This document shows positions 31,282-39,618 of a stretch of 64,000 nucleotides of DNA, one piece after another (the first letter of the stretch is position 1; every line of letters starts with the position of its first letter). A program made the translations under genes and the position numbers. The stretch lies in assembly GCF_900142645.1 (NCBI RefSeq), contig NZ_FRBP01000002.1, forward strand, positions 267,582 through 331,581, written 5' to 3'. The DNA is from Eubacterium callanderi (GTDB taxonomy: Bacteria; Bacillota; Clostridia; Eubacteriales; Eubacteriaceae). The notes below the pieces were generated by a model that saw only the letters and a list, made by a program, of their open reading frames with translations, made no database searches and had not been told where the DNA came from.

Positions 31282-32475
31282 ATGAGTTTAACATCTACCC
31301 CTCGTTCGAACCGGCTCCATATTGGGATTTACGGAAAACGCAACAGCGGCAAATCCTCATTGATCAATGCTTTGACCGGTCAGAAAATCGCACTGGTATC
31401 AGACGTGGCCGGCACCACCGCCGACCCTGTTTACAAATATATGGAAATCCATGGCATCGGGCCCTGTATGTTTATCGACACTGCCGGATTTGATGACATC
31501 GGTGAGCTTGGCGAAATGCGTGTTGGACAGACCCGCAAGGCCATGGATAAAACCGATATTGCCCTTATAGTCTGGGGCGATACCCATACTGAAGAAGAAT
31601 ACAACTGGATTGATGCCTTTAAAAAACGAAATACACCCGTTATCCCCATCATCAATAAATCCGATATTCTGACAGATATTGAGCTGTTGGCCTCTGAAAT
31701 CAAAGCCCGGCTTGGAGTGCCTCCTTTGATTGTCAGCGCAAAAACAAAAGAGGGCATGGACCGTATACGAGAAGCATTAATCCGATCCCTACCCAAAGAC
31801 CACGAGGCTGAGAGTATTACCGGTAACCTTTGCGCAGACGGCGATCTGGTCATGCTGGTCATGCCACAGGATACTCAGGCGCCTAAGGGACGGCTTATCC
31901 TGCCGCAGGTACAGACTATCCGCGAACTTTTGGATAAAAAGTGTATTGTCCACAGCGCTACTGCTGATCGTTTTGACGAAGCCCTTGCTTGCCTGGCTTC
32001 CCCACCAAGGCTCATCATCACCGATTCCCAGGTCTTTAAAACCATCTATGATAAAAAACCTCCTGAAAGCAAGCTCACTTCCTTTTCGGTATTGTTTGCT
32101 GCCTATAAGGGAGACCTGGATTACTTTGTTGCAGGTGCCAGAGCTCTTGACTGTTTGACAGAAAGCTCCCGGATTCTCATTGCAGAGGCCTGTACCCATG
32201 CGCCTCTTGAGGAGGACATCGGCCGCGAAAAAATCCCGAGTATGCTCAGAAAGCGTGTCGGAAAGGGGCTGGGCGTAGACATCGTAGCCGGTAATGATTT
32301 TCCTCAGGACCTGACGCCTTATAACCTGGTGATTCACTGCGGCGGTTGCATGTTTAACCGCAAGCATGTGCTCTCCAGAGTCGAACAAGCCCGGAGCCAG
32401 GGCGTGCCAATGTGTAACTACGGCGTTACCATTGCGCATCTGTCCGGCATTCTGGATAAAATCGATTTAGCATAA
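31282..32475 (+). CDS. hydF: [FeFe]-hydrogenase maturation GTPase/scaffold HydF
   Basis: This 397-residue protein has an N-terminal GTPase domain (G1 GKRNSGKS at 18-25, VAGTTADPVYKYM, IDTAGFDD, NKSD), a dimerisation region, and the C-terminal cluster-binding motif ACTHAPLEEDIG ... NLVIHCGGCMFNRKH (CxH then HCxxC). HydF assembles the 2Fe precursor and transfers it to the apo-hydrogenase. AAGGAG precedes the ATG. A terminator follows, ending the operon. No hydrogenase structural gene is in the window. Confidence 0.97.
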   Translation: MSLTSTPRSNRLHIGIYGKRNSGKSSLINALTGQKIALVSDVAGTTADPVYKYMEIHGIGPCMFIDTAGFDDIGELGEMRVGQTRKAMDKTDIALIVWGDTHTEEEYNWIDAFKKRNTPVIPIINKSDILTDIELLASEIKARLGVPPLIVSAKTKEGMDRIREALIRSLPKDHEAESITGNLCADGDLVMLVMPQDTQAPKGRLILPQVQTIRELLDKKCIVHSATADRFDEALACLASPPRLIITDSQVFKTIYDKKPPESKLTSFSVLFAAYKGDLDYFVAGARALDCLTESSRILIAEACTHAPLEEDIGREKIPSMLRKRVGKGLGVDIVAGNDFPQDLTPYNLVIHCGGCMFNRKHVLSRVEQARSQGVPMCNYGVTIAHLSGILDKIDLA

Positions 32476-32518
32476 AATAAAGGAGGCACCGCGAAATGCG
32501 ATGCCCCCTTTATTTTTG
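32475..32518. terminator. Bidirectional terminator after hydF
   Basis: AAATAAAGG-AGGCA pairs with TGCC-CCCTTTATTT, flanked by T runs; it lies between convergent stops. Confidence 0.8.
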
Positions 32519-32519
32519 C

Positions 32520-33308
32520 TTAGCTTTTCTTTTTAACCAGTTCCCAAAAATCATTTTCTTCAAGAGGCTTGGAATAGTAATATCCCTGTACATAATCTGC
32601 CCCACAGCGAATCATCCAGTTCAGGTCTTCTTTTGTTTCAACCCTCTCTGCGACGACCTTTACCTCTTTAATCTTGATCATCTCGACCATTTTTTGAACA
32701 AACTCAAACTGTTCCTGATTCTGCTGTACCTGCTGCACTAGACGATGGTCCAGCTTAACAAAAGCAAAAGGAACCTGAGAAAAATATGAAATACTGACTT
32801 CACCTGATCCAAAATTGTCCAAAACAATGCGAATTCCGGCTGCGTGCATCTGGTTCAGGACATCAATGGCCGCCGGGAAAGACTGCAAGAGCAGGGCTTC
32901 TGTGATTTCCACACAAATCCGGTCTGGCGTAATACCAGATTCACGGATAATATTCAACGTTTTCTTCCCATAATTCTGATCTACCAGCTGCTGCACCGAC
33001 AGATTCACCGTAATATTTTCAATACTCGTTTTCTGGTCAGACAAAAACTTCATGGTTTGGCAGGCTTTTGTCAATACCAGTTCTCCGACCTCTGTTACAA
33101 GATTATTCTTTTCGGCCACCCGTATAGCCTCATAAGGTGGAATGTACTGTCCATTTTCATCCTGAAGCCGCATCAGGGCTTCAGCCGTTGTATAGCATTT
33201 CTTCTTGTAGTCATAAACCGGCTGATACCAGACATCAAAATCCTGAAGCTCGATTTGTCTGTTTAACAGTTCAAGAATTTTACTTTCACGTTCCACATCG
33301 TTAAGCAC
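32520..33308 (-). CDS. EAL-domain part of a frameshifted GGDEF-EAL protein
   Basis: This frame (262 codons from a GTG at 33308) encodes an EAL c-di-GMP phosphodiesterase domain: VWYQPVYDYKKKCYTTAEAL, then NITVNLSVQQLV, RICVEITEAL, RIVLDNFGSGEV, FVKLDHRLV, VVAERVETKEDL and DYVQGYYYSKPL. The usual DD pair is DN here (LDNFGSG), which may lower activity. It continues the GGDEF gene upstream: a 1-base deletion near 33371-33377 separates them. Independent translation from the GTG is possible but no strong ribosome-binding site was seen. Confidence 0.75.
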   Translation of the reverse strand: MLNDVERESKILELLNRQIELQDFDVWYQPVYDYKKKCYTTAEALMRLQDENGQYIPPYEAIRVAEKNNLVTEVGELVLTKACQTMKFLSDQKTSIENITVNLSVQQLVDQNYGKKTLNIIRESGITPDRICVEITEALLLQSFPAAIDVLNQMHAAGIRIVLDNFGSGEVSISYFSQVPFAFVKLDHRLVQQVQQNQEQFEFVQKMVEMIKIKEVKVVAERVETKEDLNWMIRCGADYVQGYYYSKPLEENDFWELVKKKS

Positions 33309-34888
33309 TGTCTGATTATAAATGACGACCCCTTCCTCGCTGTATTTTTTGCAAATCTCAGTGTCTGCCAGAGCTTCCTCACCAATTCACTGGCATTGTC
33401 ACCATGTTCAGGATAACGGCAGACACCAACCTTATATTTAAGCTGAAAGCTTGCCGCACCAACGGTTATCTCTGAGTCCATCAACTTTTGCAGTTCCAGC
33501 TGAATTCCATCATCGCAATCCTGCATAGCATTTATTCCCATAAACCGGTCACCGTAGACGTGATATATCTGCTCACCAAAAATCTTTTGAAGTCCACTGC
33601 TGATGCTTAAAAGAATCTTATTTCCAGTTTCAATTGAGAAAATACGGTTGTACTTTCCAAAATTTGCCACATCGAGCATATAGACTGTAAAAGGTTCGCC
33701 TTTTCGAATAAAACGAAGAATATCCTGGTAACCTTTTGAAAAATTTGCTAAGTTCAAATGAAAGTCTATGAAAGCAGACTTTTCAAGTTTTTTACAATAG
33801 CTTAACAGAGTATCGGACAAGGCATTTAAGTCATCATCGTTATAATGGCCAAAGTCAATCTCTTCCTCACCCTCAGACCTGCGCTGACATCGTTCCTTCA
33901 TTTCAAGAACCGGGCGCTTCATCCGGCTGTAAAAATAATAAAGAACGAAACCAAAAATACTCATCAAGATAATGGTCAAAATAATTTGATAGGCCGAATA
34001 TTTCAAAATCGTCTGAAAGATCACCCGACTGCTTACAGAGGTCATAAGTGCCATAGGGTACTGTGCGTCCCTGGCCACAAATCCCATCATCTTTTGCCCA
34101 TCCGAATTAACATAGGTGAAAGATTCATACGTGTTTTCGGTTTCAATCATTCCTTCCAGAAGTCCAGAGCAATTGACCACCTCTTCATTAGCATCACTGA
34201 GACTGAGATCCCCTTTTGTTGCCACTGGCATCCAGCTGTTGCTGTCAAACAGGATCGTGCTCCGCCCATTTTCGTTATCGGGCAGACTGATAAAATCATT
34301 ATCATAATACAAGCTAATACAGCCAAGATACTCGCTGCCTGCAGACCAGACCGGAGCGCATACCTCTACCACCGCTTCATCTTTATACGTGGTAAAGTCT
34401 ACCCGATATGGAGTGTCTTTAAAATAATCCGGCGAATTATTCATTGCACTGTTATCCAGCTCATCAATGATCTGAAGCGCAGTATTTTTAAGATAAATCT
34501 GATTATCTTTTCCCAAAATACGCATACCAACATAATTCGGCATCAGCTTTACAGCCTCTTCGACCACATAGATTGCTTCTTTTTCGTTACCATCACCATC
34601 AGCGATACCATCCCCACCTTCCAGCAGTGTAATAATACTGGTGCTGGTGCTGAGATAAAGGGTTTCATCACCCAGATGATCAATAGTGTCTGCAAGCATC
34701 GCTTCTGCGGTTTCTGTTTGGTGCCTGAGGTTATTTTGATAGGTATCCAAGTTGAAAAAATACGTTAAAATCATGGATCCAACCAGCATCGCTGCAAACA
34801 CCAAAATTAAGATTCGCAGAAGTGTATAATAAAAAAGGTTGTTTTTCTCCTCTTTTGGGGAGCTTTTCTGTAAAATTTGACGCTTCAT
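33263..34888 (-). CDS. Membrane sensor with degenerate GGDEF domain (5' part of a frameshifted GGDEF-EAL gene)
   Basis: This frame has a cytoplasmic start, a first membrane helix (about residues 20-45), a Cache-like extracellular domain of some 240 residues, a second helix near 300-320 and a GGDEF-like domain from about 370. The signature is degenerate: HVYGDRF replaces GG(D/E)EF, so cyclase activity is unlikely. After SELVRK the frame goes wrong, giving an unrelated 38-residue end. In the next frame the expected continuation ALADTEICKKYSEEG leads into the EAL domain. The intact protein would be about 790 residues, a typical membrane GGDEF-EAL receptor. Confidence 0.78.
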   Translation of the reverse strand: MKRQILQKSSPKEEKNNLFYYTLLRILILVFAAMLVGSMILTYFFNLDTYQNNLRHQTETAEAMLADTIDHLGDETLYLSTSTSIITLLEGGDGIADGDGNEKEAIYVVEEAVKLMPNYVGMRILGKDNQIYLKNTALQIIDELDNSAMNNSPDYFKDTPYRVDFTTYKDEAVVEVCAPVWSAGSEYLGCISLYYDNDFISLPDNENGRSTILFDSNSWMPVATKGDLSLSDANEEVVNCSGLLEGMIETENTYESFTYVNSDGQKMMGFVARDAQYPMALMTSVSSRVIFQTILKYSAYQIILTIILMSIFGFVLYYFYSRMKRPVLEMKERCQRRSEGEEEIDFGHYNDDDLNALSDTLLSYCKKLEKSAFIDFHLNLANFSKGYQDILRFIRKGEPFTVYMLDVANFGKYNRIFSIETGNKILLSISSGLQKIFGEQIYHVYGDRFMGINAMQDCDDGIQLELQKLMDSEITVGAASFQLKYKVGVCRYPEHGDNASELVRKLWQTLRFAKNTARKGSSFIIRQCLTMWNVKVKFLNC

Positions 34889-35021
34889 TTTATATCCTTA
34901 AAACCTTCTACTTTGGGGGTATGGTTTATTATACCATACGGATATATCTCTGTCTACCATAGAGAACGGTATAAAATATTTTCATTCAACAAAATTTGCA
35001 TATTAAAGGCTTTTCAAACAC

Positions 35022-35055
35022 AAAAAAACATTCCGGAAAAATTACCGGAATGTTT
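35022..35055 (-). terminator. Terminator after the 282-residue membrane protein gene
   Basis: AACATTCCGG pairs with CCGGAATGTT; on the reverse strand a T7 run follows. Confidence 0.8.
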
Positions 35056-35066
35056 AAGATTTTTTG

Positions 35067-35915
35067 TCAGATGTCTTTTTTCTTGCTTTTTTTATCATCC
35101 TTGGCGCCATCAGAACGGCCAAGCATTTTATCAAAAAGACGTTCCAGGATATCTTTCTTTTTGCCTTTACCTTCAAACTCCTTGGTACGTCGATTTATTT
35201 TATTGGCCATCCCCTTGGCAATCTGAATTGTTTCAGAATTTTCATTGGGCATCAAAGCGTTCCATTCTCTAAAAAGTTTACCATTGACCGTCATGGCTTC
35301 ATAGTTGATGGCCAGCACTCGGTAAACATGTTGTCCATTGTCATGCTCCTTTACCTTCGCTCTGGCACGGTTCCAGGAATGGTAACGGCCCATCATGTAG
35401 GCCTGATCCACACCGATAATGGAACAATAGGGTTTATTGGTCGCTCTCAAGCGGAAAGAGTTTGGCGCAATTAGCACAAATACTATCGCTGTGACCGCAA
35501 AGAACATTCCGAAGGCTACAGCCAGCATTTTACTTTCTTCACCCAACATAAAAAACAGGATAACAGATAAAACAACAATAATCGCCAGCAGAATAAAAAA
35601 TTTCTTTTTACTGGCCTTTTTCTGGATTGCATTGAGCTCGCCAATAAAGCTTTCATATAAAGCATCATCATATTCCCAACAGATTTTTTCTTCGTCGCTT
35701 TTCATAAAGCTTTCAAACGCTTTGTAGCGCTTGAAATAAAACAGAGCGAAGAGAATACCGCCGGCGATCAGGATAATTCCAAAATAATTGCAATAGAACT
35801 GGTATGGACCGATATCCGCCACCATGCCAGGTACAAAGACCACCAGGATGCCCAAAATAGATGCGACCAGTGATAAAATAATGTTCAGCTTTAATGGATT
35901 TTGAATGTCATTCAT
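35067..35915 (-). CDS. Hypothetical membrane protein with PH-like cytoplasmic region
   Basis: No family recognised with confidence. The 282-residue protein has four hydrophobic segments (about residues 10-35, 42-62, 105-122 and 128-152), then a soluble region starting with IAPNSFRLRATNKPYCSIIG and VDQAYMMGRYHSWNRARAKV and a very Lys/Asp-rich tail (GAKDDKKSKKKDI). The middle loop is acidic (CWEYDDALYESF). It is a stand-alone gene between a broken GGDEF-EAL gene and thyX. Confidence 0.7.
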   Translation of the reverse strand: MNDIQNPLKLNIILSLVASILGILVVFVPGMVADIGPYQFYCNYFGIILIAGGILFALFYFKRYKAFESFMKSDEEKICWEYDDALYESFIGELNAIQKKASKKKFFILLAIIVVLSVILFFMLGEESKMLAVAFGMFFAVTAIVFVLIAPNSFRLRATNKPYCSIIGVDQAYMMGRYHSWNRARAKVKEHDNGQHVYRVLAINYEAMTVNGKLFREWNALMPNENSETIQIAKGMANKINRRTKEFEGKGKKKDILERLFDKMLGRSDGAKDDKKSKKKDI

Positions 35916-35955
35916 ACTTTTTCCAACCTTTTTTAATTTTTATGCACACCTGTCC

Positions 35956-36726
35956 TTATAAAGCTTTAAAGGTTTCTCGAACTTCATTGATCTTGCCACA
36001 GCTCATTACGCCTTCAGGACAAGGGCCTTCCACACAGCGTGGACCGGCATTTTTAAATAAGATCGGTGCAACCTTGCGGCATTCTACCAGCATGGCAATG
36101 GCACATGCGCGGATTTCCCACTGGGCGCGCATGCAGCAACGCTGATTAAAAAAATGCAGCAGCTCACGGACATTCATAGTGACCACAATTTTTGTTTCAC
36201 AGGCATTTGGCAGTACAAAACGGGCATCCTCGATCCCCTGCTTTTCTGCCATATTTGCAGCCTGCTTTTCAGATTTTCCTTCTGCCATTAATTCGTGCTT
36301 ATGCTTTTCGATGAGCTTTTCAGCAATCACGTCATAGGAATGCTGGGCGTTTTCCATGGCGCGGATATACTCCTCCTTCGCCTCTGGAATATTGGCGATT
36401 TCATAAGGTACAATGTAATTAAACTGACCCTCCGTAACATAACGCTGAGATTTCTGGCTAAAGCTCGCCATCCGGTGTCGTACCAGTTGGTGAGTCAGAG
36501 CACGGCTTACACCTTCAATCGCAAAAGTAAAACTGGCATGTTCAATAGGAGAAGCGTGCCCCATATCCATCAGGCGGTTTAAAAATTTATCTACATTTTC
36601 CGGGGTCAGATCCTCCATAATTTCCGCAGCACCAGCGTGGGAATAACAGAGTTTAGCAGCAGCAGCCACAAGCTTTTCTGGTTCGGGGGTATGCTCGATT
36701 AACGTAACACTGAGTTTGGTTTCCAT
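35956..36726 (-). CDS. thyX: Flavin-dependent thymidylate synthase ThyX
   Basis: This 256-residue protein has the ThyX signature [14 protein letters not shown] (83-96, matching RHRxxSxxxxSxR), preceded by [20 protein letters not shown] and followed by [10 protein letters not shown]. Later motifs include [37 protein letters not shown] and the C-terminal [12 protein letters not shown]. It makes dTMP from dUMP with FAD, methylene-THF and NADPH, and so does not oxidise THF. A Cys-rich tail segment is common in clostridial ThyX. Confidence 0.96.
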   Translation of the reverse strand: METKLSVTLIEHTPEPEKLVAAAAKLCYSHAGAAEIMEDLTPENVDKFLNRLMDMGHASPIEHASFTFAIEGVSRALTHQLVRHRMASFSQKSQRYVTEGQFNYIVPYEIANIPEAKEEYIRAMENAQHSYDVIAEKLIEKHKHELMAEGKSEKQAANMAEKQGIEDARFVLPNACETKIVVTMNVRELLHFFNQRCCMRAQWEIRACAIAMLVECRKVAPILFKNAGPRCVEGPCPEGVMSCGKINEVRETFKAL

Positions 36727-36947
36727 TGTTTTCTCTCCTTTGTTATGAGCGTAATGATTTTGTCCTAAACAGACAATGTTATTATTATACCATTTATAAG
36801 AGTTCCCGCAAATCGAAATATGAATATAAATTTCATAAGTTAAGATAAATTTTTATATCCACAAATTATTCCCTTTTCCCGCCAACTATTTATTAACCCC
36901 AGGCTGCTGAAAACGTGTATAATTAAAAAAGATTTGGAGGTAGCATC

Positions 36948-37481
36948 ATGTTTAAAGGACAAAAAATTACGCCGGAACACAATAAAGTATACCGCTACGA
37001 AACCGGCGAACGACATAAATACCTGGGGCATTTCTATACCCTCTCTGTCATGCAGACAACTGCAGAACCCAGTGTACGTATACAGGGCGAAAATATGATC
37101 ATGGAGGTCAACGATCCGGGTAACCGCAAGCAAAAAGAGCTGGCCTTGGATATGTGGTACCGTGAACAGGCCCGAGAGGTTTTTGTTCCCATTCTGGCCG
37201 AAGCCATCGTAAAGGCGGCAAAATACTGCCTCCAGATGCCGCAGCTCAGAATCTACCGTATGTTGGACCGCTGGGGTTCCTGTTCTCCTAAAAGCAAAAT
37301 TTTGATCTTGAATCTGGAGCTCATCAAAGTTCCTGTTCCCTGTATTGAGTATATTGCACTGCATGAGATGATTCATTTTAAATATCCCAGCCATGACTTT
37401 GGTTTTAACTCTGCCCTCGGCAACCTGATGCCGGATTGGAAGCAGCGTGAAGATTTTTTGAATACCTATTATCCAATTTAA
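36948..37481 (+). CDS. YgjP-like zinc metallopeptidase domain protein
   Basis: This 177-residue protein contains LDRWGSCSPKSKILILNLEL followed by the zinc motif HEMIH (IALHEMIHFKYPSHDFGF) and PDWKQREDFL at the C-terminus, the SprT/YgjP (DUF45) arrangement. The N-terminal half is beta-rich. Family members are presumed metallopeptidases; YgjP is sometimes called a pyrophosphohydrolase-associated protease, but the substrate is unknown. GGAGG precedes the ATG, and a terminator follows. Confidence 0.88.
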   Translation: MFKGQKITPEHNKVYRYETGERHKYLGHFYTLSVMQTTAEPSVRIQGENMIMEVNDPGNRKQKELALDMWYREQAREVFVPILAEAIVKAAKYCLQMPQLRIYRMLDRWGSCSPKSKILILNLELIKVPVPCIEYIALHEMIHFKYPSHDFGFNSALGNLMPDWKQREDFLNTYYPI

Positions 37482-37507
37482 GAAGACCGCGAAGGCGGTC
37501 TTCTTTA
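37481..37507 (+). terminator. Terminator after YgjP-like gene
   Basis: AAGAAGACCGC-GAAG-GCGGTCTTCTTT, a near-perfect stem with T-rich end. Confidence 0.85.
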
Positions 37508-37816
37508 TTGCTTAAGATTTTTTTAAGATTTATTAAAACTCACTTCATTTTGACTGCTTTGGCACTTTATCGTATCATTTCAAATTATTCCAATAAATGC
37601 AATTTTTGGCATTCGTTTTGAAAGAATTATTTTTAAATTAAATTCCATTTTAAATGCTCAAAAGACTTCTAATAAAAGCATTTTTGCAAGTTTTTTATCT
37701 TTCGTTTCATTCACTTTATGTATACAGTATTTTTAAATCAAAGTGAATTTTAAGGTTTATTTTTGATTTGAAAAGTGCTACACTGTAGGCACAGGAAGCC
37801 GAAAGGAAGTATTATT
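37508..37816. other. AT-rich intergenic stretch before the methyltransferase gene
   Basis: About 310 bases of very AT-rich sequence with no coding frame. It holds a TGTATACA palindrome near 37718, similar to the half-sites of the palindrome beside the downstream TetR gene, and the inverted pair AAATCAAAG / TTTGATTT around 37736-37770. A TACACT -10-like element lies at about 37780. Confidence 0.4.
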
Positions 37817-38461
37817 ATGAGTATCAAGGAAAAATCAGAAAAAAAATCTGTTATCAGTAGAGATGTTTTAGCGGCAATGTTTAACACCAGTGAGTTTAAA
37901 CAATATTCCCATGACTGTCGTCAGGAAGTTGTGGAGTCCCTCGAAGGGCACGAATTTAAAACGTTGCTCGACCTTGACTGCGGAGGCGGAAAAATGCTTG
38001 AACAGCTTTTTGAAACATTTCCAGACATGGAAGCCTGCGGTTTTGACTATTCTCTGGATCGTCTGAATGGCGCTAAAGAACGCCTGGAAGGCAAAAACGT
38101 ATCTTTCAAATTTGGGAACGCACAGTGTCTCCCTTATGAAGATAATCAGTTCGACGTTGTGGTCAGCACTTCAACCTTTCATCACTATCCCTACCCAGAT
38201 AATGTTTTGAAGGAAGTACACCGCGTACTTAAGCCAAAGGGAATTCTGGTTATCTGCGACACCTATCTTGGCGCTACACTGCGCTATCTCAACAATTTCT
38301 GTAAGCCAATCAATGAGGTTACAGAAATCCGCATGTATTCTGAAAAAGAAATCTGGCAAATGCTTGGCGGAGCTGGATTTAATGGCATCACCTGGCGCCG
38401 TCTCAATAAACACGCTTACCTGGCTAAAGCTGTTGCTTCCGGAATTCCACTCATTGCTTAA
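37817..38461 (+). CDS. Class I SAM-dependent methyltransferase
   Basis: The ATG at 37817 follows GAAAGGAAG; 214 residues. The Rossmann methyltransferase motifs are LLDLDCGGGKMLEQL (motif I), CGFDYSLDRLNGAK, NAQCLPYEDNQFDVVVSTSTFH (post-II) and EVHRVLKPKGILVICD (motif III). This is the UbiE/Methyltransf_11 group, small-molecule type; the acceptor is unknown. It is monocistronic with a strong terminator and is convergent with a TetR regulator. Confidence 0.9.
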   Translation: MSIKEKSEKKSVISRDVLAAMFNTSEFKQYSHDCRQEVVESLEGHEFKTLLDLDCGGGKMLEQLFETFPDMEACGFDYSLDRLNGAKERLEGKNVSFKFGNAQCLPYEDNQFDVVVSTSTFHHYPYPDNVLKEVHRVLKPKGILVICDTYLGATLRYLNNFCKPINEVTEIRMYSEKEIWQMLGGAGFNGITWRRLNKHAYLAKAVASGIPLIA

Positions 38462-38493
38462 ACAGATTTTATTTAATCCTGAGTTAACATATC

Positions 38494-38525
38494 CCCCCTT
38501 CGGTTTTTCCGAAGGGGCTTTTTTA
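38494..38525. terminator. Terminator between methyltransferase and TetR genes
   Basis: CCCCTTCGG-TTTTT-CCGAAGGGG followed by C and six T; works for the plus-strand gene and can also act on the convergent one. Confidence 0.85.
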
Positions 38526-39086
38526 TTCGATCATTCCCTTTATCCCACGTGAAATAAAACGGCTGATTATCCGAGCCGTCTCCTCGGCATTCAAAGGAAT
38601 ACCACGTATAATCTTTTCCATCCCCCCTTCCACGACCGCACCGACGATACAGGCATCCACAACGGATAAGGTGACATTGTTTGTAATTGAATGGGAACTT
38701 CTGAAAAGTCCTTCTTTCAAAATCACCTTGTATTTGGTAATGAACGCTCCATTCTGATTTCCCTGGGACAGACTCCGAATGGTTTCAGCATGTTCCACCA
38801 AAAACTGTATACATCTCAAAACCTGTGGATAAGGATCATCGATAATATTGTCAATGCTATTTTCTCCAATAACCTGTATGCAGTGGTCCATCAAGTCATT
38901 TTCAACCTGCTCCTGGACATCGTAAATATCCAGAAAGTGCGCATAAAAGGTTCCCCGACTCACATCTGCAAGTGTCAGAATATCCTTAACTGTTATTTTT
39001 CGAATATCCTGGTTGATAATGAGCTGAATAAAAGCATTCTTAATTGCCTCTTTAGATTTTCGCACATCTCGTCTTTCCCCGACCAT
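38523..39086 (-). CDS. TetR family transcriptional regulator
   Basis: This 187-residue protein has an N-terminal TetR helix-turn-helix: KEAIKNAFIQLIINQDIRKI, ITVKDILTLADVSRGTFYAHF. The helical C-terminus, with LRSLSQGNQNGAFITKYK-like and GMEKIIRGIPLNAEETARII segments, resembles the DhaS/YbiH-like TetR group. A perfect palindrome TATACATTGTGTATA at 39188-39202, between this gene and the divergent 63-residue gene, is a candidate autoregulatory operator. Ligand unknown. Confidence 0.9.
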   Translation of the reverse strand: MVGERRDVRKSKEAIKNAFIQLIINQDIRKITVKDILTLADVSRGTFYAHFLDIYDVQEQVENDLMDHCIQVIGENSIDNIIDDPYPQVLRCIQFLVEHAETIRSLSQGNQNGAFITKYKVILKEGLFRSSHSITNNVTLSVVDACIVGAVVEGGMEKIIRGIPLNAEETARIISRFISRGIKGMIE

Positions 39087-39187
39087 ACTTTTCCCTTTCT
39101 AAATAATGTAAATAATTCTGGGATAATTAATTCAAATTCATACATTTTTTTAAATTTTATTTAACTTCATACAAAGCATCCAAACTT

Positions 39188-39202
39188 TATACATTGTGTA
39201 TA
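39188..39202. promoter_or_regulatory. Candidate TetR operator
   Basis: TATACATTGTGTATA is an exact inverted repeat with a 3-base centre, about 100 bases upstream of the TetR start and 80 upstream of the divergent small gene. Confidence 0.5.
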
Positions 39203-39282
39203 GATTCAAATAAAAGTATAATATTGTTGTCATAAAAATTCAAGAAAAACTGATCAAAATATTATGAAAGGCGGATAAAATA

Positions 39283-39474
39283 ATGTCAAGTTTAAAAAAA
39301 GAAATTAAGAATATTATTCAATCTGGAAAAAACATCGGAAATGCCTATAAGGAAACCGGGATCGCTGTTGGTGAAAGTTATGCAAAGGCTGGAATAAAAG
39401 CAGCGGAAATTTTCAAAAATCTTTATGATTCTGAAAGCGAAGAAGCTGAAGTCAAACATCCCACAAAAAAATAG
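39283..39474 (+). CDS. Small hypothetical protein (63 residues)
   Basis: GAAAGG precedes the ATG. The product MSSLKKEIKNIIQSGKNIGN continues with YKETGIAVGESYAKAGIKAA and a charged tail. It looks like an amphipathic helical protein. It is divergent from the TetR gene across a palindrome, so it may be a target of that regulator. No family recognised. Confidence 0.6.
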   Translation: MSSLKKEIKNIIQSGKNIGNAYKETGIAVGESYAKAGIKAAEIFKNLYDSESEEAEVKHPTKK

Positions 39475-39618
39475 AACACTTTATTTCTTAGGACAGGAGG
39501 AAGATTCCTGTCCTTTTTATGTACTTTTTTCCATCCATTGACCCTATTAAGGTTTTCTGATATAATTCAAAAGTTGGACTTATTTAAAAAGAAAACTTTT
39601 GCAAAGGAGGTATGTAAT

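Noticed and set aside
33263..33377. Programmed ribosomal frameshift joining GGDEF and EAL frames
   Set aside because: No slippery heptamer or stimulatory structure was seen at the junction; a simple 1-base deletion explains it.
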